A stretch of DNA of 48,004 nucleotides, taken from positions 1 to 48,004 of the forward strand of contig JAQVTF010000007.1 of NCBI GenBank assembly GCA_028700185.1, written 5' to 3'. This stretch comes from Desulfobacteraceae bacterium (lineage in GTDB: Bacteria; Desulfobacterota; Desulfobacteria; Desulfobacterales; UBA2174). Positions 9,837-18,186 of this stretch are shown here, in pieces. Below the pieces are notes generated by a model. That model was not told the origin of the DNA. It did not search any database and saw only the letters and a program-made list of their open reading frames with translations. The position numbers and the translations under genes are program-made. Every line of letters starts with the position of its first letter. The first letter of the stretch is position 1.

Positions 9837-9859
9837 AGTCCCACGCGCCGCCCTTGGGG

Positions 9860-10294
9860 TTATTTTCCGCCGAGCATCCGTTGGACGATGAGGCTCGCCC
9901 GGCGCATGTCCACGCCGGGGATCCCCTTGAGCTGGCCCATCACCTCACCGGTGGCCTTGGGCGACCGGTCGCTCAACCGGGCCACGATGGGGGTGATCAG
10001 TTTTTTCAGGGTCTCGTCGTCGAGCATTTTGGGCAGGTAGACCGACAGAATCTCGTTTTCGCCCTCCAGCTTGGCCACCGTTTCGGCCCGGCCCGCCGCC
10101 ATGGCCTCCTTGTTGTTCTTGATGAATTTGCGGATCTTGGCCAACAGCTCGTCATCGTTCGGTTCGCGCACGTCCTCGCGACGGGCGTCGGTCCTGGCCT
10201 CGGCGATCACCGTGGCCAGAAGGGTGGATCGGGCGCGATCGCCGGCCTTGAAAGCGGCCAGCCGATCCCGGGTCAAGGTTTCCAGCAGTGTCAT
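9860..10294 (-). CDS. GatB/YqeY domain-containing protein
   Basis: This 144-aa protein is of the YqeY family, a small alpha-helical protein resembling the tRNA-binding tail of the GatB amidotransferase subunit. The start MTLLETLTRDRLAAFKAGD and the later GEVMGQLKG near the C-terminus are typical. The cellular role is not well defined. It converges on ftsH with a 23-base gap and is followed upstream by the DMT transporter gene on the same strand. Length is standard. Confidence 0.9.
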   Translation of the reverse strand: MTLLETLTRDRLAAFKAGDRARSTLLATVIAEARTDARREDVREPNDDELLAKIRKFIKNNKEAMAAGRAETVAKLEGENEILSVYLPKMLDDETLKKLITPIVARLSDRSPKATGEVMGQLKGIPGVDMRRASLIVQRMLGGK

Positions 10295-10318
10295 GTCCGC
10301 CTCCCTCGGCGCGCGGTT

Positions 10319-10768
10319 CTAGAACCGCTTGATCAGGTAAGCCCCGGCAAAGAGCAACACTACGCCCATGATCCGCCACCCGTTGGCCGGATGCACCGGA
10401 TAGCCCAGAAGGCCGTAGTGGTCGAGTAGGATGGAGGTGACGAGCTGGCCGGTGAGCACCAGGGCCACCATGGCCGTGGCGCCCAGTTGGACGGCAAGCA
10501 CGATCACCGCCGAGACGAAAAAAGCCCCCAGGGCGCCGCCGGACCAGATCCACCAGGGATGCCCGGCCGCCGTCGCCAAGGGGGGGAGTCCGATGCGCAG
10601 CGCTGCGGCATAAAGCACCAATACCCCGGTGCCCACGGCAAAGGAGATGCCCGCCGAGAGCACCGGGCTGTGGGTGAAGAGGTTGAGCCGGGCGTTGATG
10701 CCGGCCTGGGTGGGCACGGTGGCACCGGCGGCCAGTGCCAGCAGGATGTAGCACCAGGTGGACGTCAT
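10319..10768 (-). CDS. DMT-superfamily small transporter (DUF606/YdcZ type)
   Basis: This 149-aa membrane protein has five predicted hydrophobic helices. It matches the DUF606/YdcZ group of the drug/metabolite transporter superfamily. The opening segment with GATVPTQAGINARLN and the C-terminal GYPVHPANGWRIMGV are characteristic. These half-size proteins usually act as dimers; the substrate is unknown. It is 24 bases upstream of the YqeY gene and may be co-transcribed with it. It starts divergently from the lipoprotein gene. Confidence 0.85.
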   Translation of the reverse strand: MTSTWCYILLALAAGATVPTQAGINARLNLFTHSPVLSAGISFAVGTGVLVLYAAALRIGLPPLATAAGHPWWIWSGGALGAFFVSAVIVLAVQLGATAMVALVLTGQLVTSILLDHYGLLGYPVHPANGWRIMGVVLLFAGAYLIKRF

Positions 10769-10844
10769 GGGCCGTTTCCCTTGGCTTCGTTTGAGTGTTG
10801 AAGATCGAATCGAGCTTTTCCGCGGCCGGGGCGGCTGGAAAGGC

Positions 10845-10872
10845 TTGCCCTGTCCAACGGGGCTACTATAAT
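10845..10872 (+). promoter_or_regulatory. Sigma-70 promoter for the lipoprotein-lipase pair
   Basis: TTGCCC (4 of 6 to the -35) and a perfect TATAAT -10 are separated by 16 bases, reading toward the lipoprotein gene. The expected transcript start near 10879 gives a leader of about 75 bases before the ATG at 10956. The perfect -10 in otherwise GC-rich sequence makes this the clearest sigma-70 promoter in the first half of the window. Confidence 0.5.
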
Positions 10873-10955
10873 GGGAATCCAGTCAATTGCCAATGCCCTC
10901 GCCGGGCTTGTTCCGAAACACCGGCGGCGGTGATGTCTCTCCAAGGAGGAGTCCA

Positions 10956-11684
10956 ATGGCCTTTTTTTCTCGCACGATCCCTTTTATCGCCGTCGCGCTG
11001 ATCTTCGGCTGCACCACCGCCTACCAGAGCAAACCGCTGGCCTTCAAGCATCCCGACGCTTACGGCAACGCCACCCGGGTGGCCGGGACCACGGTGGGGG
11101 CCGAAGCCTACCACGATCGCCGGGCCGCCAGCGAAACCTTCGGTTTCGACGTCATCGGAGCGGGGATGCTGCCGGTGATGGTGGTGGTGGACAACCGCAG
11201 CGGCCACACCTTTCAGATCGCCGCGGAGCAATCCTTCCTCGAAGATGCCGCCGGGAACCTGTGGCCGGTGCTGGGACGCAAGGTCGCCCGGGAGCGGGCC
11301 ACCCGGTATTCCAGGACGGGAGAGGTCCTCAAGGGAGGCGCCACCGGAGGGCTTTGGGGCGCCGCCGCCGGCGGGCTCGTGGGAGCGGCCGTGGGGGTCG
11401 TCGGCGGCAGTCATGTGGGGGAAGCCCTGGGCAAGGGAGCGGCCATGGGGGCGGCGGCGGGGGCGGTGCTCGGGGGGGCCGACGGCTACGGCCGGGACCA
11501 GGCGGGGCAGACCGTCGAGGCCGACATGGCGGCCAGGAGCATCGAAAACGTGGCCATTGCCCCGGGAAATCTCGCCCACGGGTTGCTGTTTTTTCCCGCC
11601 GAAGCCGAACAGGCCCGGATCCTGAGGCTTCAGCTCCGCCAGACCACCACCGGTACCGCTTACACGGTGAAGCTGTTTCTGTAG
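10956..11684 (+). CDS. Glycine-zipper outer-membrane lipoprotein
   Basis: This 242-aa predicted lipoprotein has a short signal peptide ending in the lipobox IFGC, with Cys19 as lipidation site. The central region (about residues 115-180) is an alanine/glycine-rich stretch with repeated GxxxG spacing, as in glycine-zipper proteins that insert in or lie against membranes. I recognise no catalytic motif. The start at 10956 follows AAGGAGGA; the upstream in-frame ATG at 10887 would hide the signal peptide. The lipase gene follows after 50 bases and may be co-transcribed. The function is not known. Confidence 0.8.
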   Translation: MAFFSRTIPFIAVALIFGCTTAYQSKPLAFKHPDAYGNATRVAGTTVGAEAYHDRRAASETFGFDVIGAGMLPVMVVVDNRSGHTFQIAAEQSFLEDAAGNLWPVLGRKVARERATRYSRTGEVLKGGATGGLWGAAAGGLVGAAVGVVGGSHVGEALGKGAAMGAAAGAVLGGADGYGRDQAGQTVEADMAARSIENVAIAPGNLAHGLLFFPAEAEQARILRLQLRQTTTGTAYTVKLFL

Positions 11685-11734
11685 GTGTTGGGGAAACCGG
11701 CCGCCGTGGGAAAGGCGACGAGGCACCGCCGGGG

Positions 11735-12571
11735 ATGAAACCGCACGGCGTCACCTGGAAAGCGATTTTCAAGCCGGGGGAGGCGGAAGACTTCTTCTCT
11801 CCGTTGCCGCCGTGGGGGTTCGATCCAACGGCCGAGGGCTTCCATCCGGTCAACGCCTGGTGGCTCAGCGAGATGGCGCGCCTGGTTTACCGTTGCGATG
11901 ATGTCGCGCGCCGCCGGCGGCGACGAACCCGCGGCGAAATACTCCTTCGGATGGGGCTGGTGGAGAAAGGGACCTTTCGCGACGGCAACCTGTTTGCCGC
12001 CCTTTTTCAGTCGGGTCGACAGTCGGCGGCGCCTTTCACGGCACTGGTGTTCCGTGGTTCCAGCGGCCACTTGGACAACTGGGTGACCAACCTGGACGCC
12101 ACCGCTCGTCCATGGCCCACCGGGGGGAAGGTCCACGGCGGGTTCAAGCGGGCCATGCTCGGGTTCTGGCCACAGATCCGGGAAACCCTGGCGCGCATCG
12201 AGGGACCGGTTTTTTTCGCCGGTCACAGCCTGGGGGCCGCCTTGGCGACCCTGGCGGCCAGCCTGCGACCACCCCGGGCGTTGTACACCTTCGGTTCACC
12301 CCGGGTGGGCGACGGCCGTTTCGGCCGCTGTCTGGACGGGACGCCGGTGTTTCGGCTCGCCACCCCACTGGACATCGTTACCGATTTGCCGTCGGCCGGA
12401 TGGGCGGGAGGCTTTCGGCATGTCGGCGAGACCCATTTTTTGTCCACGGCACGGACCCATTTCGCGCGGCCGGTTTCCGGGCCATGGCTTCGGCCACCGG
12501 TTTTTCTGGCTGATCACGCGCCGGTTTGCTATAGCCTCGGCTTGCGGCGGACGCTGTCCGCCCTGATCTGA
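11735..12571 (+). CDS. Lipase, class 3 family
   Basis: This 278-aa alpha/beta hydrolase is of the class 3 lipase family, which hydrolyses acylglycerol or phospholipid esters. The nucleophile elbow G-H-S-L-G carries Ser165. Asp213 (in PLDIVTDLP) or Asp217 and His261 in the C-terminal DHAPVCYS complete a plausible triad. FGSPRVGD after the nucleophile is typical of the family. No signal peptide is visible, so it is cytoplasmic unless exported by another route. I chose the ATG at 11735 because the longer upstream frame overlaps the lipoprotein gene and has no family similarity. Confidence 0.82.
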   Translation: MKPHGVTWKAIFKPGEAEDFFSPLPPWGFDPTAEGFHPVNAWWLSEMARLVYRCDDVARRRRRRTRGEILLRMGLVEKGTFRDGNLFAALFQSGRQSAAPFTALVFRGSSGHLDNWVTNLDATARPWPTGGKVHGGFKRAMLGFWPQIRETLARIEGPVFFAGHSLGAALATLAASLRPPRALYTFGSPRVGDGRFGRCLDGTPVFRLATPLDIVTDLPSAGWAGGFRHVGETHFLSTARTHFARPVSGPWLRPPVFLADHAPVCYSLGLRRTLSALI

Positions 12572-12643
12572 ACACGTTGCCGTCACCCGTTTTGACGCCG
12601 TCGCCCACGCGGCCCCGCGACCTTATTCCCGGGAGAAACTGCC

Positions 12644-13051
12644 ATGCAACTCACCGAATTCATGACCACCAAGATCGAGTACATCGAACCGGACGCCACG
12701 GTCTATGACGTGGTGGAAAAAATGGTGGATCGGCGCATCCGGTCCCTGGTGGTGGGAAGCCCGAAGAAAAATGACGGCCATGGGGTCATCACGGCCCGGG
12801 ACGTGGTGTTCAAGGTCCTGGCCAAGGGGATCGATCCCAGCCGGATGCGGGCCGAGGAACTGGCTTCCAAGCCGCTGTTTTGCATCGACCAGGATGCCAA
12901 GCTGACCGATGCCCTGGAAATGATGGAACTGCACAATATCGCCCGGGTCTTCGTCTGTCATGAAGGGCACATCGCCGGTGTCGTGTCCATGATGGACATC
13001 ATGTGGGCCGTGCTGATTCTCCGGGCGAGGGGGGCGCATGTTTCTCGGTAA
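12644..13051 (+). CDS. CBS-domain pair protein
   Basis: This 135-aa protein is made almost entirely of two CBS domains. The first is about residues 7-60 (with VITARDVV) and the second about 70-125 (with GVVSMMDIMWAV). CBS pairs bind adenosyl nucleotides and usually regulate a partner. The gene overlaps the DUF47 gene by 14 bases and leads directly into a phosphate permease gene, so a role in sensing or gating for phosphate uptake is a reasonable inference. The ATG follows GGGAGAAA. Confidence 0.88.
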   Translation: MQLTEFMTTKIEYIEPDATVYDVVEKMVDRRIRSLVVGSPKKNDGHGVITARDVVFKVLAKGIDPSRMRAEELASKPLFCIDQDAKLTDALEMMELHNIARVFVCHEGHIAGVVSMMDIMWAVLILRARGAHVSR

Positions 13052-13667
13052 GCTGTTTTCCCGGAACCGCAAGGAACAGCAAGTCACCACGCGCATGGCC
13101 GAGCACATCGATCTGCTCTGCGCGGCCTGCACCACATTTCACCAGTGCCTGGTCTTCGATGACCGGCGCCTGGCACGTCAGGTGCCCCAGATGGAGCGGG
13201 AGGCCGACGTGATCCGACGCGAGATCGTCTCCGCCATCTACGCCGGCGCTTTCCTGCCCTACCTGCGGCCGGACTTGTGCCGCTTCGTCTCCCTGGTGGA
13301 CGAGGTCTTCGACCTGCTTCAGGAAACCGCCAACATCTTTCTGTACCGATCACTGCCCGAACTGCTCAAAGGCGAGTGCATCCGCGTGGCGCTGCTCAAC
13401 CTGCGCATGTGCGAACTGCTGCGCATCACCTATGAGTCGATGCTCGAAGGGGCCGATCTGCGCGAAAAACAGCTGGGGTTGCGCATCTATGAAAAGAAGA
13501 TCGATGACATCAAGTACGGTCTCATCCGGGACATGATGACCATCGAGGTCGACAATTTCTGGCAGGGGCGTCTGCTGGGCGAGTTCGTCGACAATCTGAC
13601 CGGAATCAGCGACCGGATCGAAGATGCCAGCGACCATCTGGACGTTCTCAACGTGAGCATGCGCTGA
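13038..13667 (+). CDS. DUF47/PhoU-like phosphate transport accessory protein
   Basis: This 209-aa helical protein is of the DUF47 (TIGR00153, PhoU-like) family, commonly encoded next to PiT phosphate permeases as an accessory or regulator. It is almost wholly alpha-helical with acidic and basic heptads. The C-terminal stretch with FVDNLTGISDRIEDASDHLD is typical. It overlaps the CBS gene upstream and lies 2 bases before the PiT gene, so the three are very likely one translation-coupled unit. Confidence 0.9.
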   Translation: MFLGKLFSRNRKEQQVTTRMAEHIDLLCAACTTFHQCLVFDDRRLARQVPQMEREADVIRREIVSAIYAGAFLPYLRPDLCRFVSLVDEVFDLLQETANIFLYRSLPELLKGECIRVALLNLRMCELLRITYESMLEGADLREKQLGLRIYEKKIDDIKYGLIRDMMTIEVDNFWQGRLLGEFVDNLTGISDRIEDASDHLDVLNVSMR

Positions 13668-13669
13668 GC

Positions 13670-14722
13670 ATGTGGAAGATCGGCAGCGGCATATTTCTGG
13701 GCTGGGCCCTGGGGGCCAACGCGTCGGCCAACATCTTCGGCACCGGGGTGGCCACCGGCACGGTGCGCTACCGCACCGCCATCTGGCTGACGGCCATTTG
13801 CCTCATGGCCGGGGCGGTGCTCGAAGGCCCCAAGTGCATGCAGACCCTGGGCGAGTTGTCCCTGCTGATCCCCCTCGAGGCCTTTTGCGTGGCCCTGGCC
13901 GCCGGTGTCACCATGGCCGTGCTCACCGTGCTGGCCCTGCCGGCTTCGGCCAGCCAGGCCATCGTCGGGGCGATCCTGGGCGCCGGCCTGCTGGCGGGTA
14001 CCGCCGACTTCAGCCGTTTGTACCGCATCGTGGCCTGCTGGGTGTTCACCCCCGTCTGCGCCCTGGTTCTCGGCTACCTGCTGCATCGCGGCATCGGCTG
14101 GCTGCTGGACCGCACCGTGCGGGGGCTCACCTGCCGCAACTACATCTACCTGGCCGGCATCCTGGTTTCCGGGTGCTATGGGGCGTACAGCCTCGGCGCC
14201 AACAACGTGGCCAACGTGACGGGGGTTTACGTCGGCGCCGGGCTGCTCTCGGCCCAGACGGCGGCCCTGGTCGGGGGCCTGAGCATCGCTTTCGGGGTGC
14301 TGACCTACAGCCGGCGGGTGATGATGACCGTGGGCAAGGGGATCGTTCCGCTGGATCCCTTTTCCGCCATGGTGGTGGCCCTGGCCCATGCCATGACCCT
14401 GCACCTGTTCACCCAGGTGGGGGTCCCGGTGTCTTCGTCCCAGGCGGTGGTGGGTTCGGTGGTGGGGGTGGGGCTGATGGGCGACATGCACACCATCAGC
14501 GCGCGCATGCTGCTCAAGATCGCCGTGGGCTGGATCGGCACGCCTCTGGCCGCCGGCCTGATGACCGTGGCCCTGATCTGGGGCATCGATGCCGCCATAC
14601 CCTTCTGGCAATATCATGTGGGCCCCATGCTGGAGCGGCTCGGTATCAGGGAGGCCATCCCCGTGGCGGTGCAATTTTACGGGGAGTGGTTGCGGCGGAT
14701 GATGAACGCCCTGGGATGGTGA
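13670..14722 (+). CDS. PiT-family inorganic phosphate transporter
   Basis: This 350-aa polytopic permease is of the PiT family, which takes up phosphate by ion symport. The two inverted signature repeats are present but altered. The first reads GANASAN (residues 15-21) and the second GANNVAN (176-182), where the classical signature is GANDxAN. The aspartate is therefore Ala18 in the first repeat and Asn179 in the second. The rest of the protein (about ten helices and the duplicated PxSxSQA motif) is intact. It follows the CBS and DUF47 genes closely, so phosphate or a similar oxyanion is the expected substrate. Confidence 0.88.
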   Translation: MWKIGSGIFLGWALGANASANIFGTGVATGTVRYRTAIWLTAICLMAGAVLEGPKCMQTLGELSLLIPLEAFCVALAAGVTMAVLTVLALPASASQAIVGAILGAGLLAGTADFSRLYRIVACWVFTPVCALVLGYLLHRGIGWLLDRTVRGLTCRNYIYLAGILVSGCYGAYSLGANNVANVTGVYVGAGLLSAQTAALVGGLSIAFGVLTYSRRVMMTVGKGIVPLDPFSAMVVALAHAMTLHLFTQVGVPVSSSQAVVGSVVGVGLMGDMHTISARMLLKIAVGWIGTPLAAGLMTVALIWGIDAAIPFWQYHVGPMLERLGIREAIPVAVQFYGEWLRRMMNALGW

Positions 14723-14825
14723 CCTTTCCCGGGAGACCGGCAGCCAAACGAGTTTTTGGTGTAACCGACTTGCAGTCGCAGGCGGGCAACGAAATGAACA
14801 TCGTTCCAACAACCCTGGGGAGCGG

Positions 14826-15425
14826 ATGATGACCCGTTTCAGCCGCATCTGGAAACTGTACATCATCTATACCGCGGTACTGGTGGTGGTGATGACCCTG
14901 GCCGGTTTTTGCCTGGATGCTCAAGTGACCCGGCGTTTGCAGGCGCACCTGGAGGACGACGCCCTGATGGAGGCGCGGCTGGCGGCGACCTACCTGCCCG
15001 TCGAGGGGCGGGCGGGGGACTTGGAAGTCTTCTGCCGGCGCTACCGGGAGGCCACCGGCTGGCGTGTCACGATTCTGCGGTCGAACGGAACGGTGATCGC
15101 CGATTCCGACCGCTCGACACTGGGCCTGGACAACCACGGCGACCGGATCGAGATCGCCCGGGCGTTGCGGGAGGGCCATGCCACCGCCGTGCGCATGAGC
15201 ACCACCCTGGCCACGGAAATGATTTACGCGGCGGTGCGCGATCCCCGCAGCGACCTGCTGGTGCGCATCGCCATGCCGGTGCAGCGGGTCAAGGCGGTGA
15301 AGAACGAGGTCATGAAGATCGCCTCGATCTTTCTCTATTTCGCGCCGCTCGTGTGCGCCGTGATTTCTTTCGCGGTGGCGCGGGTATTGGTTGGCCGGGG
15401 GCGCCCGGAGCAGCGTCTGAAATAA
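14826..15425 (+). CDS. Orphan PhoR-like sensor domain, no kinase
   Basis: This 199-aa protein consists of a transmembrane helix (about residues 10-29), a periplasmic domain of about 130 residues, and a second helix (about 165-186). Only about a dozen residues follow the second helix. The periplasmic domain resembles the extracytoplasmic sensor of PhoR-type kinases: the GWRVTILRSNGTVIADSD strand, then an acidic/His loop with DNHGDRIEIARAL. No HAMP, histidine-phosphotransfer or ATPase domain follows; the next gene begins 36 bases later. It lies directly after the phosphate transport genes. It is either a free-standing sensor or the remnant of a kinase. Confidence 0.75.
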   Translation: MMTRFSRIWKLYIIYTAVLVVVMTLAGFCLDAQVTRRLQAHLEDDALMEARLAATYLPVEGRAGDLEVFCRRYREATGWRVTILRSNGTVIADSDRSTLGLDNHGDRIEIARALREGHATAVRMSTTLATEMIYAAVRDPRSDLLVRIAMPVQRVKAVKNEVMKIASIFLYFAPLVCAVISFAVARVLVGRGRPEQRLK

Positions 15426-15461
15426 GCAACCCATGCCCACCGGAATCCTAATGGAGATAAG

Positions 15462-16520
15462 ATGACGCCCGAGTTCGACCCCATCAGGGAATTGCACTTC
15501 ACGCCGACCAACGGCCCCGTGGACGAGGCCATCGACGAGCTGATGACCGCCGCCGGCGGGATCACCCATCGTGCCATCGTGCGTGAAATGATTCTTTCGG
15601 CCCTCAAGGCCGGCCAGGAGAACGGCGGTCGGGCGGATCTGAAGCTGATGAACGCCTCCCTGAAGGAGATGCGCTTCACCACCAAGATCTTCGGCGCCTA
15701 TCGGCACAAGCGCAAGGTCACGGTCTTCGGCTCGGCCCGCACCCGCCCGGAGGCGCCCGCGTATCGAATGGCGCTGGAGCTTGGGCGCCTGCTGGTCTCC
15801 GCCGGTTACATGGTGATCACCGGGGGCGGGCCGGGAATCATGCAGGCAACCAACGAGGGGGCCGGGCCCGAGCATTCCTTCGGGGTCAACATCCGGCTGC
15901 CCTTCGAGCAGAAGGCCAACCCGGTGCTGGAAAACAGCCCGCGCAGCATCTTTTACAAGTACTTTTTCAACCGCAAGGTGGCTTTCGTGAAGGAGGCGGA
16001 CGCCGTGGCCCTGTTTCCCGGCGGATTCGGGACCCTGGACGAGGCCATGGAGACCTTGACCCTGGTGCAGACCGGCAAGCGCGACCCCCTGCCGCTGGTG
16101 CTGGTGGAGCCGCCCGGGGAGGGGTATTGGGCCGGGTGGCGCGATTTTCTCCACCGCCAGCTTCTCCCCGCCGGCCGCATCGATGCCGACGACCTGTCCC
16201 TGTTCGAGATCGTCTCCTGCGCCGAGGATGCCGTGGCGCGCATCGACCGCTTCTACCGGCGCTACCACAGTCTGCGGTATGTCGAGGGACGCTGCGTGTT
16301 GCGCCTCAACGCGCCGCTGAGCCCGGAACAGGTGCGTGGCCTGGAGGAAGCCTTTGCCGATCTGCTCGTGCCCGGCGGACGGATCCAGGCCGCGGCGGCC
16401 CTGCCCGAAGAGGAAGACCAGCCGGAAATCGCTCATCTGCCGCGGCTGGTGGTCGATTTCGACCGCTACCGCTTCGGGCGCCTGCGGCAGTTGATCGATG
16501 GCATCAACGCTCTGCCCTGA
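15462..16520 (+). CDS. LOG-family Rossmann-fold protein (TIGR00730-like)
   Basis: This 352-aa protein is of the LOG/'lysine decarboxylase' family, whose studied members cleave nucleoside 5'-monophosphates to free base and ribose phosphate. The family motifs GGGPGIMQA (near residue 126) and PGGFGTLDEAME (near residue 186) are both intact. The protein is longer than minimal LOG enzymes because of about 80 N-terminal and 100 C-terminal residues of unknown role. It overlaps the open frame of mutM but not its likely start, 10 bases downstream. Confidence 0.87.
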   Translation: MTPEFDPIRELHFTPTNGPVDEAIDELMTAAGGITHRAIVREMILSALKAGQENGGRADLKLMNASLKEMRFTTKIFGAYRHKRKVTVFGSARTRPEAPAYRMALELGRLLVSAGYMVITGGGPGIMQATNEGAGPEHSFGVNIRLPFEQKANPVLENSPRSIFYKYFFNRKVAFVKEADAVALFPGGFGTLDEAMETLTLVQTGKRDPLPLVLVEPPGEGYWAGWRDFLHRQLLPAGRIDADDLSLFEIVSCAEDAVARIDRFYRRYHSLRYVEGRCVLRLNAPLSPEQVRGLEEAFADLLVPGGRIQAAAALPEEEDQPEIAHLPRLVVDFDRYRFGRLRQLIDGINALP

Positions 16521-16530
16521 GGCCCGGAAA

Positions 16531-17379
16531 ATGCCCGAACTGCCCGAAGTCCAGACCATTGTCGACGACCTGGTCCAGGCCGGCCTCATCGGCCGGACCA
16601 TCGCCGGCTGCCGCGTCACCTGGCCGCGGACCGTGGCCGGGGCGCCGGCGGAGGAATTTTGCCGCCGCATCGCCGGTCGGCGCCTGGCGGCCGTGGGCCG
16701 GCGGGGCAAGTTCATCCGCTGCGATCTGTCCGACGGCCTTTGTCTCCTGATTCACCTGCGCATGACCGGCCGCCTGGTGCTGGCGCGCGCCGATGCGCCG
16801 GTGGACCGGCACGAGCACGTCCGGTTGCGCCTGGAGGACGGCCGGGAGTTGCGCTTCCACGATCCGCGCAAGTTCGGCCGCATGTGGCTGACGGCCAAGC
16901 CGGACGACCTGCTCCACCGCCTGGGCCCCGAGCCGTTAAGCGGCGCCTTCACCGCCCGGGTGCTGGCCGAGCGCCTCGCCGGGCGGCAGCGGGCCATCAA
17001 GCCGTTGCTGCTGGACCAGACGGTTCTGGCCGGGCTGGGCAATATTTACGTGGACGAGGCGTTATGGCTGGCCCGGCTGCACCCGTTGCAACCGGCGGCA
17101 AGCCTGTCCATGGAGCAGGTCCGCGCACTGCACCGGTCCGTGCGCCGCGTCCTGCGTCAAGGCCTCGCCAACGGCGGCACCAGCCTGGGGCGCGGCCAGT
17201 CCAATTTCAGGGCCACCACCCGGGGCGCCGGGGAAAACCGCCGCGCCCTGAAGGTCTTTCGCCGCACGGGTCAGGATTGCCCGCGCTGCGGTGCCGTCAT
17301 CCAGCGACTGGTGGTGGGCCAGCGAAGCACCCACATCTGCCCACACTGTCAGCGGGAAGATGTGGGGTCGGGGTTTTAA
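16531..17379 (+). CDS. mutM: Formamidopyrimidine-DNA glycosylase
   Basis: This 282-aa base-excision-repair enzyme removes 8-oxoguanine and ring-opened purines and nicks the abasic site. After Met removal the N-terminus is PELPEVQT, giving the catalytic Pro and Glu. The lysine in GRRGKFIRC, the HDPRKFGRMW segment, the GLGNIYVDEALW helix-two-turn-helix and the C-terminal zinc finger (CPRC...CPHC) are intact. I chose the ATG at 16531 because only this start exposes the catalytic proline. It follows the LOG gene by 10 bases. Confidence 0.97.
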   Translation: MPELPEVQTIVDDLVQAGLIGRTIAGCRVTWPRTVAGAPAEEFCRRIAGRRLAAVGRRGKFIRCDLSDGLCLLIHLRMTGRLVLARADAPVDRHEHVRLRLEDGRELRFHDPRKFGRMWLTAKPDDLLHRLGPEPLSGAFTARVLAERLAGRQRAIKPLLLDQTVLAGLGNIYVDEALWLARLHPLQPAASLSMEQVRALHRSVRRVLRQGLANGGTSLGRGQSNFRATTRGAGENRRALKVFRRTGQDCPRCGAVIQRLVVGQRSTHICPHCQREDVGSGF

Positions 17380-17402
17380 CGGTTTTCGGAGAGATGCCAA
17401 CG

Positions 17403-18107
17403 ATGCGTCTTCACTACCTGCAGCATGTTCCGTTCGAAGGTCCGGCCGGCGTTTCTCACTGGGCCGAGGCCCGCGGCGTGCCGATGACCGCCACCTGCCT
17501 TTATGACACCCCGTCGCTGCCGGCCGTCGCCGATTTCGACGTCCTGCTGATCATGGGCGGGCCGATGAACATCTACGAGGACGACCGCTACGGCTGGCTG
17601 AAACCGGAAAAGCGCCTCATCGCCGACGCCATCGCCGCCGGCAGGATCGTGGTCGGCATCTGCCTGGGGGCCCAGTTGGTCGCCGACGCCCTCGGCGCCC
17701 GGGTGCAGCCCAACCTGTGGCGTGAAATCGGCTGGCTGCCGGTGCGCCGCAGCGATTCGGCCGGCGCTCTCGGCGAGGCGCTGCCGGCGGTCTGGGAAGC
17801 GTTTCACTGGCACGGGGACACCTTCGATCTGCCCGCCGGGGCCGTCCACCTGGCCGCCAGCACCGCCTGCGCCCAGCAAGGTTTCGTGTTCGACGAGCGG
17901 GTGCTGGCGCTCCAGTTCCACCTGGAAACCACCCCTGAAAGCGCCCGGGCCCTCATCGCCCACTGTGGCCACGACATCGACGGCGGCCCTTTTGTCCAGA
18001 CCGCCGCCCGTATGCTGGCGGACCCGGCCCGCTTCGCCCGGGCCAACGCCCTGATGCATCGGCTTCTGGATCGCCTGTGCCGGTTTGACCGGGAGTCGCC
18101 GGGCTGA
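17403..18107 (+). CDS. Class I glutamine amidotransferase (GMP synthase-like)
   Basis: This 234-aa stand-alone class I glutamine amidotransferase has the nucleophile Cys87 in GICLGAQ and the His173-x-Glu175 pair in QFHLE. LLIMGGPMNIYED near residue 48 is typical of the GMP-synthase-like subgroup. The true substrate is unknown; some relatives are gamma-glutamyl hydrolases. The ATG at 17403 sits 9 bases after GGAGAG. An in-frame ATG at 17394 is possible, and a longer upstream frame antisense to nothing known overlaps mutM and is not used. The gene is 23 bases after mutM. Confidence 0.87.
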   Translation: MRLHYLQHVPFEGPAGVSHWAEARGVPMTATCLYDTPSLPAVADFDVLLIMGGPMNIYEDDRYGWLKPEKRLIADAIAAGRIVVGICLGAQLVADALGARVQPNLWREIGWLPVRRSDSAGALGEALPAVWEAFHWHGDTFDLPAGAVHLAASTACAQQGFVFDERVLALQFHLETTPESARALIAHCGHDIDGGPFVQTAARMLADPARFARANALMHRLLDRLCRFDRESPG

Positions 18108-18186
18108 ACGTTGCCATAGAATTACCAGGTGATTGCGCCTGGTCACAGACGATTGTCAAACTTGATCTAAACGAAAGGGAAGATCC

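Noticed and set aside
15426-15461. A frameshifted kinase continuing the PhoR-like sensor
   Set aside because: Only 36 bases remain before the LOG gene, and no frame encodes HAMP or kinase motifs there or in the LOG gene.
16659-17402. N-terminal extension of the glutamine amidotransferase frame
   Set aside because: It overlaps mutM in another frame and has an Arg/Pro/Gly-rich shadow composition. The real protein starts at 17403.
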